From positions 1-9,780 of the forward strand of contig CAMBZO010000063.1 of assembly GCA_945872195.1 (NCBI GenBank): a stretch of DNA of 9,780 nt, written 5' to 3'. This DNA comes from Akkermansia muciniphila. GTDB lineage: Bacteria > Verrucomicrobiota > Verrucomicrobiia > Limisphaerales > SXTU01. Shown piece by piece: positions 1 through 7,190 of the stretch. Both the position numbers and the translations under genes were made by a program. Numbering within the stretch: the stretch's first letter is position 1; the number at the start of each line of letters is the position of its first letter. The notes below the pieces were generated by a model, which was not told where the DNA came from, did no database searches, and worked only from the letters and a program-made list of their open reading frames with translations.

Positions 1-198
1 GACACGGTGCGCGAGGCCAACCGCCGCATCGAGGCCATCACGAAGGCCGACCCGCAGCTCGCCTTCATCAACGTCTTCCCGCACATGATGGGGCCAGATG
101 GCACGCCCAAGCCGGACATCTTTGTGGAGGACAACCTGCACATGAACGAGAAGGGCTACGCAATTTGGAAGGAAGTCGTGGGGCCGTTTCTGAAGTAG
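1..198 (+). CDS. SGNH/GDSL-family hydrolase, C-terminal end (partial, 5' end outside window)
   Basis: Only the last 65 codons are visible; the frame is open from base 1 and ends at TAG 196-198. The visible part carries the C-terminal catalytic block of SGNH/GDSL esterases: D-N-L-H-M-N-E-K-G-Y, in which Asp (bases 130-132) and His (139-141) would be the acid and base of the Ser-Asp-His triad. The sequence before it (FINVFPHMMGPDGTPKPDIF) resembles the loop preceding this block in PAF-acetylhydrolase-like GDSL_2 proteins. The nucleophile Ser and the oxyanion Gly and Asn must lie upstream of the window. Family knowledge suggests a secreted or periplasmic esterase acting on acyl or acetyl esters; the substrate cannot be told from this fragment. 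It converges with the acyltransferase gene at 283-1473, with a long hairpin between them. The family call is firm, the specific function open. Confidence 0.85.
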   Translation, partial: DTVREANRRIEAITKADPQLAFINVFPHMMGPDGTPKPDIFVEDNLHMNEKGYAIWKEVVGPFLK

Positions 199-209
199 TC
201 GGTGGTTTG

Positions 210-282
210 CCGCAAAAGGGCGCAGAGCGCGCAAAGAAAGCAATCCCGGGCAGTTCTTTGCGTGCTTTGTGCCCTCTTGTGG
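210..282. terminator. 29-bp imperfect inverted repeat between convergent genes (probable bidirectional terminator)
   Basis: Arms 210-238 and 254-282 flank a 15-nt loop. Of 29 pairs, 24 are Watson-Crick, four are G-U in the + transcript (212/280, 222/270, 225/267, 229/263) and one is A-C (216/276); 209/283 adds one more pair. The left arm is itself built of 9-10-nt units beginning CGCA (CGCAAAAGGG, CGCAGAGCG, CGCAAAGAA). The element fills the gap between the stop of the hydrolase (198) and the stop of the acyltransferase (283-285), the usual place for a shared terminator. A run of four T follows on + at 291-294, nine bases past the stem, so the U-tract is weak; no U-tract is seen on the - side. 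The stem is seen directly; the terminator role is inferred. Confidence 0.6.
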
Positions 283-1473
283 CTAATTAGTTTTCAGCTT
301 CTCCCTCGGCCCGTTGAGCGATCGCCCAATCCACGTATAGCGCACGCACCAGTGGTAGCTCGCAAGCAGCACGACCAAGTTCACCGCCATGATGAAAGCG
401 AACTTGAGCCAGCCGTTCACCGGCCACTTCGCGACGAGGACTTGCAGCCAGAGCACCAGCGGCATGTGCACGAGGTAGCACCAGTAGGAGGCATCCGCGA
501 GGTAGCGCACCCACGGCCGGTGCTGACCCACAAAGCGCATGAACCAGCCGGTCACCGCGAAGGTCAACGCCCACGCATAAAGTGCCGCTGCGGCCACAGC
601 GAGCAGTTTGACCTCGACGTAGTGACTGTCGGCGGGTTTGGCCTGCGCCAGATGACACCCGCCCAGCGTGGCGAAGGCGATCGCGGCCACGGCGAAATAG
701 GTATTGAGCCCATTGCGCAACTCGTTGAGTTGATGCCGGCGGCGGTGCAGCCACCAGCCCACGATGAAGAACAGGCCATAGTAAACCACGGCCCGCCCGG
801 CCGGCAGTAACCGCAGACCGGCAGCATCGATTTCCCCCAGCATCGGTCCGCCCCAGAGGCAAAGCGCAGTCGGCGGAACCAGCAGCAGCGGCTTCAATCT
901 TTGTGCGATGAACCAGTCAAACGCCGCGTCCAGCCGCGGCAGCCACGCAGCGAGTCCCAGCTTGCGCCCGCTCCAACCTGCCAGCACCGCACCGCCGTAG
1001 AGGATCAAAAGCATTTCCAAGAACCACAGATGGACGGTCGGGATCGAGAGCAGGGTGAGCTCGCCGTATTGCGGTCGCACCGGGCGCGGCACGGTCCGGA
1101 GTTCGCTCCAACCCCAGACCACGATGATCAGAGGCATCAGCGTGACCATGCCCAGGAGGAATGGAATCCCGATGCGTTTCCAGCGCTGCTTCAGAAAGTC
1201 CCTCGCCCCGAGCCGCTGCCAGAGCAGGTGGCCAAAGAAGCCCGCGATGAAAAAGAAAAGCTGCATTCGAAAGCCGTGGATGACCCCGACCATCACATCG
1301 AACCCGAAGCTCCGGCTCACGTCCCGGGTGATCCACGGAATCTCCAGCGTCATGAATGACAGTGCCGCGTGCAGGACGATGCCCAAAAACATGGCGGCAG
1401 CGCGGAGGTTGTCCAAGGCGTGGACGCGCTCTTCGCGCGGATGCGGCGGTGGGGTGGCGAGGGTGTCGGACAT
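283..1473 (-). CDS. Membrane acyltransferase family 3 protein (OpgC/MdoC-like)
   Basis: This is a 396-residue polytopic membrane protein of the acyltransferase-3 family, which transfers acyl groups (acetyl or succinyl) across the membrane onto glycans or lipids. Family marks: the first membrane segment at about 20-40 begins HALDNLRAAAMFLGIVLHAA, with His35 at the place of the conserved catalytic His; FFFIAGFFGHLLWQR (73-87) and FLKQRWKRIGIPF (93-105) form the conserved Arg-rich loop and next helix; ASYWCYLVHMPLVLWLQ (328-344) is the typical late helix. The pattern is closest to the OpgC/MdoC branch, which succinylates osmoregulated periplasmic glucans, but the acceptor cannot be assigned here. 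About ten hydrophobic segments are visible; there is no fused SGNH domain. The ATG at 1471-1473 is chosen because the first helix follows within 20 residues; no Shine-Dalgarno sequence precedes it. It is divergent from coaE across a 152-base gap (1474-1625) in which I see no clear promoter. Confidence 0.88.
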   Translation of the reverse strand: MSDTLATPPPHPREERVHALDNLRAAAMFLGIVLHAALSFMTLEIPWITRDVSRSFGFDVMVGVIHGFRMQLFFFIAGFFGHLLWQRLGARDFLKQRWKRIGIPFLLGMVTLMPLIIVVWGWSELRTVPRPVRPQYGELTLLSIPTVHLWFLEMLLILYGGAVLAGWSGRKLGLAAWLPRLDAAFDWFIAQRLKPLLLVPPTALCLWGGPMLGEIDAAGLRLLPAGRAVVYYGLFFIVGWWLHRRRHQLNELRNGLNTYFAVAAIAFATLGGCHLAQAKPADSHYVEVKLLAVAAAALYAWALTFAVTGWFMRFVGQHRPWVRYLADASYWCYLVHMPLVLWLQVLVAKWPVNGWLKFAFIMAVNLVVLLASYHWCVRYTWIGRSLNGPREKLKTN

Positions 1474-1625
1474 GGGAGTCAGGCAGCAGCGATTTGCGCC
1501 GCAGGGTTTGCGACAGCGCAGGCGGAGTCAAAGTGAAACATATGGAAATTCGCGTGGCGACCCGTGAGCCGAGGCGGGAAAATTCCTGCTCGCACAGCCG
1601 CATCGTGTGCCGATAGTTTTCCGCC

Positions 1626-2219
1626 GTGATTTCAACGAAAATCTTCGGACTGACCGGCGGTATCGGCATGGGGAAGAGCGCCGTGGCGCAGTTGCTGGAG
1701 CGGCGAGGGGTGCCAGTGGTGGACACGGATCTGCTGGCCCGCAAGGTCGTGGAGCCGGGGCAGCCGGCACTGGTGGCAATTCAGGAGATGTTCGGCGCGG
1801 CGGTCATCGACCCGGACGGGGCGTTGCGGCGCGACGAGTTGGCGCGGCGGGTGTTCGCCAGCGACATCTCGCGAAGGCAGCTTGAGGCGATTCTGCATCC
1901 GCGCATCCGCGCGTTGTGGCAGGCGCAGGTGGACCAGTGGAGGGCGGACGGCGTGCGGCTCGGTGTGGTGGTGATCCCGCTGCTGTTCGAGATAAACGTG
2001 GCGAAGCAGTTCGACAAAGTCATCTGCGTGGCTTGCTCGGCGGCGACGCAGCAGCAGCGGCTGACAGCGCGCGGATGGAGCGCGGAGCAAATCCAGCAGC
2101 GCAACGCGGCGCAGTGGCCCACCGAGAAGAAGCTGGCGCAGTCGGACTTCGTGATTTGGACAGAGGGCGGGGCGGAGGTGACGGTGACGCAGGTGGAGCG
2201 GCTGCTGGCGGGGGTGTAG
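1626..2219 (+). CDS. coaE: Dephospho-CoA kinase
   Basis: CoaE phosphorylates the 3'-OH of the ribose of dephospho-CoA with ATP, the last step of coenzyme A synthesis, in the cytoplasm. The 197-residue length fits the family (about 200). Seen motifs: Walker A GGIGMGKS (11-18); VVDTDLLAR (31-39) with the acidic DxD; LHPRIR (90-95); VVIPLLFE (115-122); and the lid/adenine region QIQQRNAAQWPTEKK (155-169). The usual C-terminal D-Y-V-I-D-N type stretch reads DFVIWTEGG (174-182), so its normal acidic/Asn pair is absent. The GTG at 1626-1628 is taken as start: an in-frame TAG lies at 1614-1616, and the next Met (residue 15) is inside the P-loop, so it is the only usual start that keeps the ATP site. 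No Shine-Dalgarno sequence precedes it. It is a single gene here, convergent with the DUF2723 gene and divergent from the acyltransferase. Confidence 0.96.
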   Translation: MISTKIFGLTGGIGMGKSAVAQLLERRGVPVVDTDLLARKVVEPGQPALVAIQEMFGAAVIDPDGALRRDELARRVFASDISRRQLEAILHPRIRALWQAQVDQWRADGVRLGVVVIPLLFEINVAKQFDKVICVACSAATQQQRLTARGWSAEQIQQRNAAQWPTEKKLAQSDFVIWTEGGAEVTVTQVERLLAGV

Positions 2220-2224
2220 CGGGC

Positions 2225-2286
2225 GCAGGTGAGAAAGTGGGAAAGTGGGAGGGCGAGACGGACCATCTTCTCACTTTCTCACCTGC
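2225..2286. terminator. Perfect 15-bp inverted repeat between coaE and the DUF2723 gene (probable bidirectional terminator)
   Basis: Arms 2225-2239 (GCAGGTGAGAAAGTG) and 2272-2286 are exact reverse complements, with 32 nt between them. In the + transcript the stem can extend inward by one G-U pair (2240/2271) and three Watson-Crick pairs (2241-2243 with 2268-2270). It lies between the coaE stop (2217-2219) and the DUF2723 stop (2304-2306), which converge. There is no T-run just after either arm, so it is not a textbook intrinsic terminator; it could also be a transcript-end stabiliser. The pairing is seen; the role is inferred from position. Confidence 0.55.
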
Positions 2287-2302
2287 TCACCTGCTCACCT
2301 GC
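2279..2302. repeat. Three tandem copies of the octamer TCACCTGC
   Basis: Three exact head-to-tail copies lie at 2279-2286, 2287-2294 and 2295-2302, ending one base before the stop codon of the DUF2723 gene. The first copy is part of the right arm of the inverted repeat, so the left-arm octamer GCAGGTGA (2225-2232) can pair with any of the three. On the left side a second octamer, GAAAGTGG, is doubled at 2233-2240 and 2241-2248. The copies are seen directly; they look like slippage products and may vary between strains. Confidence 0.85.
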
Positions 2303-2303
2303 T

Positions 2304-5300
2304 CTACTTCGGTGCGACTAATTTGGGGAACTCCGGATGGGCGCGGAGGGGGATGTAGTTGGTGTCGCCGGCGGCGAGGGCGCGGAGGTCCTGCGCTGCG
2401 GGCGCTTGTTTGAGGCGCGCGTTGCTGTGGTGGATGGAGTTGCTCAAGGCGCCGATCGCGGCGTTGGTTTTGCGCTGGAAGGTGAGGAGTGCGCCGAGGT
2501 CGTAAGAAAGCTCGGGGCTGGTGGGATGCAGCTTCACGAGGCGCTGCAACGATTCCTCCATCTTCACGACGTTGCCAAGGATTTGATAGGTCTGGAGCGC
2601 GGCTTGGAGGCTGTTGTTGTCGGCCAGCGGGTCGGCGAGGATTTGTTCGCAGAGCGGCAACAGCCGGGTGACGGAGAGCTGGGCCTTGGCGGTCTGGCCG
2701 AGCTGGTTGTAGGCGTGCGTGACGGGCAGGAGCACGGCCGCGTTGTTGCTGCCGGTTTGAGCCAACGTGTCGAGGACTGCGACGGCGTCGTTGGTGCGGC
2801 GCGATTGGGCGAGCGCGGCGGCGTATTGGAGGCCGACTTGAGCGTTCGCGGGGTTGGCGCGATAGGCTCCATCAAGCTGGATGAGTTTGTTCTGTGCTTG
2901 TTCGGTCGTCCTCTGCATTTGCTGGTTGGCACCGATCTGCTTGCGGACATCGAGGAGTTGCTCGATGAGGCCCTTCGCCGAGGCGTTGTTCGGGTCCAGC
3001 TTTTGGAAGGTGCGCGCGATGAGCAGCGCGTCGTCGAACTTGCCCAGGCTCATGAGGAGGTTCGCGTAGCGGAACACGGCCTCGGGGCTGAAGGGGCAGA
3101 AGGCGAAGGCCTGACGGAAGGCGAAGTCGCACTCGCGGATCATGCGCTGCTGCTCGGCGAGGTGGCGGGACTGGCCGGCGGCATCGCCGCGCTGGGCGCA
3201 TTCGTTGCCCTTGCGACCGGCCTCGTTGATGCGCCAGAAGTAAACGCCGGCGATGGCGCTGCGGAGTTTGGAGAAGGCCTTTTGCGCGTCGTCATCGCGG
3301 ACAAAGCGGGAGTCGGGCTTCACGTCAACGCCGTCCACTTTGAGGTTCTCGTAGTTGCGCTTGATGTAAACCTGCTCGGCGACCCGGCAGATGTTGGAGA
3401 CGGAGGTGTCGTAGGTGAGCCAGTTGCCGATGAGGCGCTCGGAATACTTGCTCCAGAACTGGTGGTCGCGGTCCACGACTTCCTGCGTCATCTCCACCAG
3501 TGGCTGGCGGTTGATCTTCATGATGATGCCGGAGGGGGTGAGGTGCGGATACATCCACTCCAGCGGGAAGCTCTCCTCCACGTAGAAGTCATGGTCGGGA
3601 TTTTTGTCGAACATGACTTTGGTGAGCAGTCCGTTGATGGCCATGACGGCGACCTGGCCGCTGACTTGGATGCGACCGGTGGCCTCGTCGTAGCGGACGT
3701 CCTCGCCGGGTTTGATCTGGCGCGGCTCGTTGGGAAGCTTTTGGTCGTGGTCGAGACGGCGACGGGCGTCCTCGACGTATTCGGAGAAGGCTTTGGAGGA
3801 GTCCTCGACGGTCGCGCTCTGGATTTCGAGGTCGGGATAGACGCCGCCTTCGCTCTTTGAGATGGCGTCGGGGTAGGCGGTTTCGAGGAGGATGCGGTTG
3901 AGGCGAATGCTGGCCCAAGTGAGGTCCTGTCGGGCGAAGCGCAGCATGCGCGAGTCGAGTTTCAGGTGGCCGAAGCGGTCCGGGTGATAGAAGGGCGCGG
4001 GGGAATTCTGGAACTGTTCGCGGCGTGCCTGCTTGGCTTTCTCGCGTGCGTCTTGGATGGATCGCAACTTTTGCGCGGTCTCGGCCTGCACCCGGGCGAG
4101 GGTTTGCTGGAGCATCTTCACATCGGCCTTCTGCTGCTGGGCTTGATTCTGGATGGAACTTTGCAATTCGTTGCCCTGCTGGGATGCCCTGGCTTCGGCC
4201 TCGGCATACTCGGCGTGGATGCGGTGCAGGTCCTCGAAGATTACCCAGCGCTGGGACATCTCGCGCTCGATGAGAGTATTGAACTCTCTGGCCAGCGCCT
4301 TGCGGAGCGCGGCTTCACTCCCGCTGGCGAGAAGCGCGCGGGTGTCTGGTGTGAGTTGCTCGTGCAGCCACTTGGAAAGCGGGTCTTGCGCGGGACCGGG
4401 TGTGAGTCTGGCAGCGAGGGCCTTGACGTTGGTGAAGTGCTCCGGCTCGAAGAGGGAGCTGCCCGCGCGGCGCTTGCGCTCGACGGCCTTGCCGATGTTG
4501 TCGCCGAAGAGTGAGTCGAGCGGCTTGGCGGGCGAGTGGAGGAGGCCGACGAGTTTGGCGAGGCCGCCGGTCTCGTAGGGCTGACCCTGGGCTTTGGCGT
4601 TTCGTGCCTTGCTGCCGAGGACGATTCCTTGCAGGTAATCCACCGTGCCGGCAAAGAACGGCGGATCCTTCTGGTTGCTACGGTTGTAGTGGGATCGGAT
4701 ATACATGAGGTAGGTGGCGTCCGCGAGGGCGTTCTGGGTGATGAGATAAACGTCGCGCCGGTCGAAGTCCGGGTTGTGGCGCTGCTCTGGCTTGATGAAG
4801 CTCTCGCAGAAAATCATGTAGGTGGGGCAGAAGCGGCCGGGGTCCGTGCCGCCGTAGAGCACCGTGTCCCGCGTCATCTCCGGGTAGGTGAACTTGGCGC
4901 GGGCGGGATCCTTCTGAGCAGTCTCACGTTCCTTGCGGTCATAGCTGAGGTTGCCTTTGCTGTCCTCGAACGGGGGCGTGAACATATCGTGGCCAAACCA
5001 GTAGCCGAAGCGATGGCCGCGCTGCTCGTTCTCCGCCCAGTGCGAGAGGATGGTGTGCGCTGGCAGTGCGCAGAAGAGCGCGAGCATCAGCGTCACCGGC
5101 AGACGCGTGCGTGCGAACAGGAAGAGGGCGATGAACGCCACGGACAGGCCCATGCCGAATTTCGTGGTGAAGATGGCCAGCGGATATTCCACCTTATTGA
5201 TGTCGTGCGCATACCAGGCGACCGCGCCAGCCAGCGAGCTGCCGATGAGCAGCCATCGGCGGAACACCGCGTAGTTCGCCACCGCCGCCGCTGCGATCAT

Positions 5301-6884
5301 CGCGAGGCCGTAGCCCACCAGCATGGAGATCGGCACGTAGGAGGCGGTGAAGAACACCTTGTTCAACCCCTGGCTCTGCCGGTCCGGCGGCGGGTTCAGT
5401 AGGTAGATCAGCATCAGCGAGAGGAACAGGAACACCGTCGTCAACCCCGCCAGCCAAGCGCGCTCGGGCCGCCCGCCCGCGTGTCGGAAAAACAGGAAGG
5501 GGATGATGCCGATGAGCAGGAAGACGTAGCCGCAAATCATGCCGGGCACGACCGGTCGGTATTCTGCGAAGTTCATCGTCAGCTTGAGCAGGCAAAAGAA
5601 GCCGTAGAAGGCTGAGATTACCCCGAGCCAGACTTTCTCCTGCGGCTCGATGCGGCGGTAGAAGATGACGGCCAGCGGGATGAGGCCGATGACGAGCAGG
5701 ACCAGATTCATCTCCTCGATCGAAGCCTCCACGTAGGTCTGTATCTGGCCGAAGAAACGATCGAGACCCGAGGTGGGGTTGCCCTTCTCGTATTGGCCGC
5801 GCGTCAGCGCGTGCTTGAAGCCCTCGATGGTGCGCGGGTAGCCCCATTGCATCGGCGGGGTGGTCATGCCCGCCAGTGGCATATACAGGTAGAAGCCCGC
5901 GCCCAGCCCGAAGGCGATGGCCATGCCGAAGGCTGGCACGAACTCGCTCCCCAGCTTGCCGCCCGTGTGGATGAGCAGCGCGCCCGTCACGACGATCGAG
6001 GCGAGGCCGATGATCACAAACGACTTCACATACGCGAGGTTGAACCCGGAGTCCGCGATGCCCTTCACGCCGCCAAAGGCCACCAGCATCCCGATGCCGG
6101 CCAGCATGAAGATTACTATGTTGCCGAAGAACACGTCGCGCCCCAGCTTCGCGTCCCGCGCGAGCACGGCGACTTGCAGGCCCAGCACCGCCACGAGCAG
6201 CGTCTGGTGGTTCGTGAAACAAATGCCCAGCCAGAACGACGCCCACCAGATGTAGCGCGACTGGTGCGGCGCGTGCATCCAGCGCATGATCGAGACGAGC
6301 ATCAATACCAGCGACAGCACGCTGATCGCATACACCTCCACGATGACCGCCTGGCTCCAGAGGTAGCCGTTGAAGGCCATCACCATCCCGCCCACGTAGC
6401 CGGACATCATACAGATGCCGTTGCGCACCTTTGACTCGATGCCCCGGAGAGTCTCGAAGCCCTCGATGATCATCGCGCTGCCCCGCGACACCATCATGCT
6501 GAGAAGTCCGCACCCCAGCGCGCCGCAGATGGCCGAGGCCAGCGCCACGCGCCACGCGATGTTGTTGAACGGGACCAACTCGCAGATCAGCCAGGTGAAG
6601 AGCGTCCAGACCGGGTAGCCCGGCGGGTGCGGCACGCCCGCGTAAAAGGAGCCGACCGCCAGCTCGCCGGAGTCCTCCAGCGTCAGGTCCGGCGCGAGCG
6701 AGAAGTAGTAGCCGATGAACACCACGAGCGTGGTGATGGCGAACGTGAGCCAGTCCACCGCTTGGAAGAGCGGGGCCACCGGACTCGGTGCCGGGCTGGC
6801 GGCCTTCGCGGCGGACGCGGCGGAAGCCTTCGGCTTCGGCTCGGATTTTTTTGGACCGTCAGACTTCGGCAGTTCGGCGCTCAT
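2304..6884 (-). CDS. Giant DUF2723 (TMEM260-like) membrane protein with coiled coil and TPR tail; putative glycosyltransferase
   Basis: The protein has 1526 residues. Residues 1-40 are a Lys/Ala/Pro-rich cytoplasmic head. Residues 45-613 hold about 15-17 membrane helices. The first loop, APDLTLEDSGELAVGSFYAGVPHPPGYP (64-91 region), is the DUF2723 signature, with D66, E70 and D71 placed as in GT-C enzymes, where an acidic residue after helix 1 is catalytic; NHQT follows at 225-228. Residues 614-880 are soluble and conserved-looking (RFGYWFGHDMFTPPF at 625-639; MYIRSHYNRS at 727-736). Residues about 885-957 form a Gln/Lys-rich coiled coil. Residues about 960-1200 are a further domain I do not recognise. 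TPR-like helical repeats run from about 1250 to 1490. Human TMEM260 of this family is a protein O-mannosyltransferase; the bacterial substrate is unknown. The ATG at 6882-6884 has no Shine-Dalgarno sequence. Codons 11-13 contain a run of seven A (bases 6846-6852). galE lies upstream on the same strand. The family call is firm, the enzyme activity inferred. Confidence 0.9.
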   Translation of the reverse strand: MSAELPKSDGPKKSEPKPKASAASAAKAASPAPSPVAPLFQAVDWLTFAITTLVVFIGYYFSLAPDLTLEDSGELAVGSFYAGVPHPPGYPVWTLFTWLICELVPFNNIAWRVALASAICGALGCGLLSMMVSRGSAMIIEGFETLRGIESKVRNGICMMSGYVGGMVMAFNGYLWSQAVIVEVYAISVLSLVLMLVSIMRWMHAPHQSRYIWWASFWLGICFTNHQTLLVAVLGLQVAVLARDAKLGRDVFFGNIVIFMLAGIGMLVAFGGVKGIADSGFNLAYVKSFVIIGLASIVVTGALLIHTGGKLGSEFVPAFGMAIAFGLGAGFYLYMPLAGMTTPPMQWGYPRTIEGFKHALTRGQYEKGNPTSGLDRFFGQIQTYVEASIEEMNLVLLVIGLIPLAVIFYRRIEPQEKVWLGVISAFYGFFCLLKLTMNFAEYRPVVPGMICGYVFLLIGIIPFLFFRHAGGRPERAWLAGLTTVFLFLSLMLIYLLNPPPDRQSQGLNKVFFTASYVPISMLVGYGLAMIAAAAVANYAVFRRWLLIGSSLAGAVAWYAHDINKVEYPLAIFTTKFGMGLSVAFIALFLFARTRLPVTLMLALFCALPAHTILSHWAENEQRGHRFGYWFGHDMFTPPFEDSKGNLSYDRKERETAQKDPARAKFTYPEMTRDTVLYGGTDPGRFCPTYMIFCESFIKPEQRHNPDFDRRDVYLITQNALADATYLMYIRSHYNRSNQKDPPFFAGTVDYLQGIVLGSKARNAKAQGQPYETGGLAKLVGLLHSPAKPLDSLFGDNIGKAVERKRRAGSSLFEPEHFTNVKALAARLTPGPAQDPLSKWLHEQLTPDTRALLASGSEAALRKALAREFNTLIEREMSQRWVIFEDLHRIHAEYAEAEARASQQGNELQSSIQNQAQQQKADVKMLQQTLARVQAETAQKLRSIQDAREKAKQARREQFQNSPAPFYHPDRFGHLKLDSRMLRFARQDLTWASIRLNRILLETAYPDAISKSEGGVYPDLEIQSATVEDSSKAFSEYVEDARRRLDHDQKLPNEPRQIKPGEDVRYDEATGRIQVSGQVAVMAINGLLTKVMFDKNPDHDFYVEESFPLEWMYPHLTPSGIIMKINRQPLVEMTQEVVDRDHQFWSKYSERLIGNWLTYDTSVSNICRVAEQVYIKRNYENLKVDGVDVKPDSRFVRDDDAQKAFSKLRSAIAGVYFWRINEAGRKGNECAQRGDAAGQSRHLAEQQRMIRECDFAFRQAFAFCPFSPEAVFRYANLLMSLGKFDDALLIARTFQKLDPNNASAKGLIEQLLDVRKQIGANQQMQRTTEQAQNKLIQLDGAYRANPANAQVGLQYAAALAQSRRTNDAVAVLDTLAQTGSNNAAVLLPVTHAYNQLGQTAKAQLSVTRLLPLCEQILADPLADNNSLQAALQTYQILGNVVKMEESLQRLVKLHPTSPELSYDLGALLTFQRKTNAAIGALSNSIHHSNARLKQAPAAQDLRALAAGDTNYIPLRAHPEFPKLVAPK

Positions 6885-7190
6885 GGAGTGAAATTCAGTT
6901 GGCCTTGCGGGCCGAAAGAGAGCCCATACTTGAAGGCGAGCGAAGGGGCTTTGTCCATTCCAAAAGCGGGCCGGAGCAGCGTCGAGCTTCCCGTTGCGCC
7001 GGGATCACCGAAGCGTTGTCTGAGTCTGAATCTGCCGTGCGGGTGGTCATTGGGAGTGATTGACAGCGCGACTCGAGAACTGTGCGAAGGAATTGCTTCG
7101 GGTAAATCCCTTAGCCGCCGCCGTGCTCCGTGATTGCCGCCCGCCTTCAGCCATATTTATAGCTGCCCATCCGTGGTTCAACTCCCCGCA
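6885..7190 (-). other. 306-base gap between galE and the DUF2723 gene; likely leader, with a small ORF touching the DUF2723 start
   Basis: No recognisable gene, RNA or repeat is seen. Read on the - strand, one frame is open from just after a TAA near 7160 to a TGA at 6881-6883 that overlaps the DUF2723 ATG (ATGA). Its only ATG in that frame, at 6956-6958, would give a 25-residue peptide beginning MDKAPSLAFKYG and ending LNFTP. A second - frame gives 51 residues (6895-7050). Neither has a ribosome binding site or a recognisable family, so I do not call either as a gene. An ATGA overlap is typical of translational coupling but can arise by chance. Confidence 0.35.
7154..7181 (-). promoter_or_regulatory. 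Candidate sigma-70-like promoter for the DUF2723 gene
   Basis: On the - strand TTGAAC (7176-7181) is followed after 16 bases by TAAATA (7154-7159), within the AT-rich patch GCTATAAATATGG; the overlapping TATAAA (7156-7161) would leave a 14-base spacer. The patch stands out from the GC-rich surroundings and lies just past the galE stop (7191-7193). If used, it gives a leader of about 260 bases before the DUF2723 ATG. The match is partial and the promoter rules of the host are unknown. Confidence 0.3.

Noticed and set aside
1..1473. SGNH hydrolase plus acyltransferase-3 as a functional O-acetylation pair, as in fused OafA/OafB-type proteins
   Set aside because: The genes are convergent and separated by a terminator-like hairpin, and the visible hydrolase end looks like a stand-alone PAF-acetylhydrolase-like enzyme. 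Neighbourhood alone does not support pairing.
1474..1625. Promoter or operator in the gap between the acyltransferase gene and coaE (e.g. TTGACT on - near 1525-1530, GGAAAATTCC-like near 1578)
   Set aside because: No matching -10 at a normal distance and no clear dyad; a single hexamer match in 152 bases is not evidence.
2337..3860. Long open frame (507 codons) on the + strand inside the DUF2723 gene
   Set aside because: It is antisense to the TPR and coiled-coil part. Its product is a Val/Gly/Leu/Glu-rich stretch without a family, as expected from the complement of GC-rich codons; the - strand protein has recognisable domains.
5194..6555. 453-codon alternative - frame inside the DUF2723 gene
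   Set aside because: It is an Arg/His/Gly-rich out-of-frame shadow of the membrane domain; no hydrophobic pattern or motif of its own.
6895..7050. 51-codon - strand ORF in the leader of the DUF2723 gene (starts MTTRTADSDSDN)
   Set aside because: No ribosome site, no recognised family, Arg/Ser/Pro-rich product; overlaps another equally open frame.
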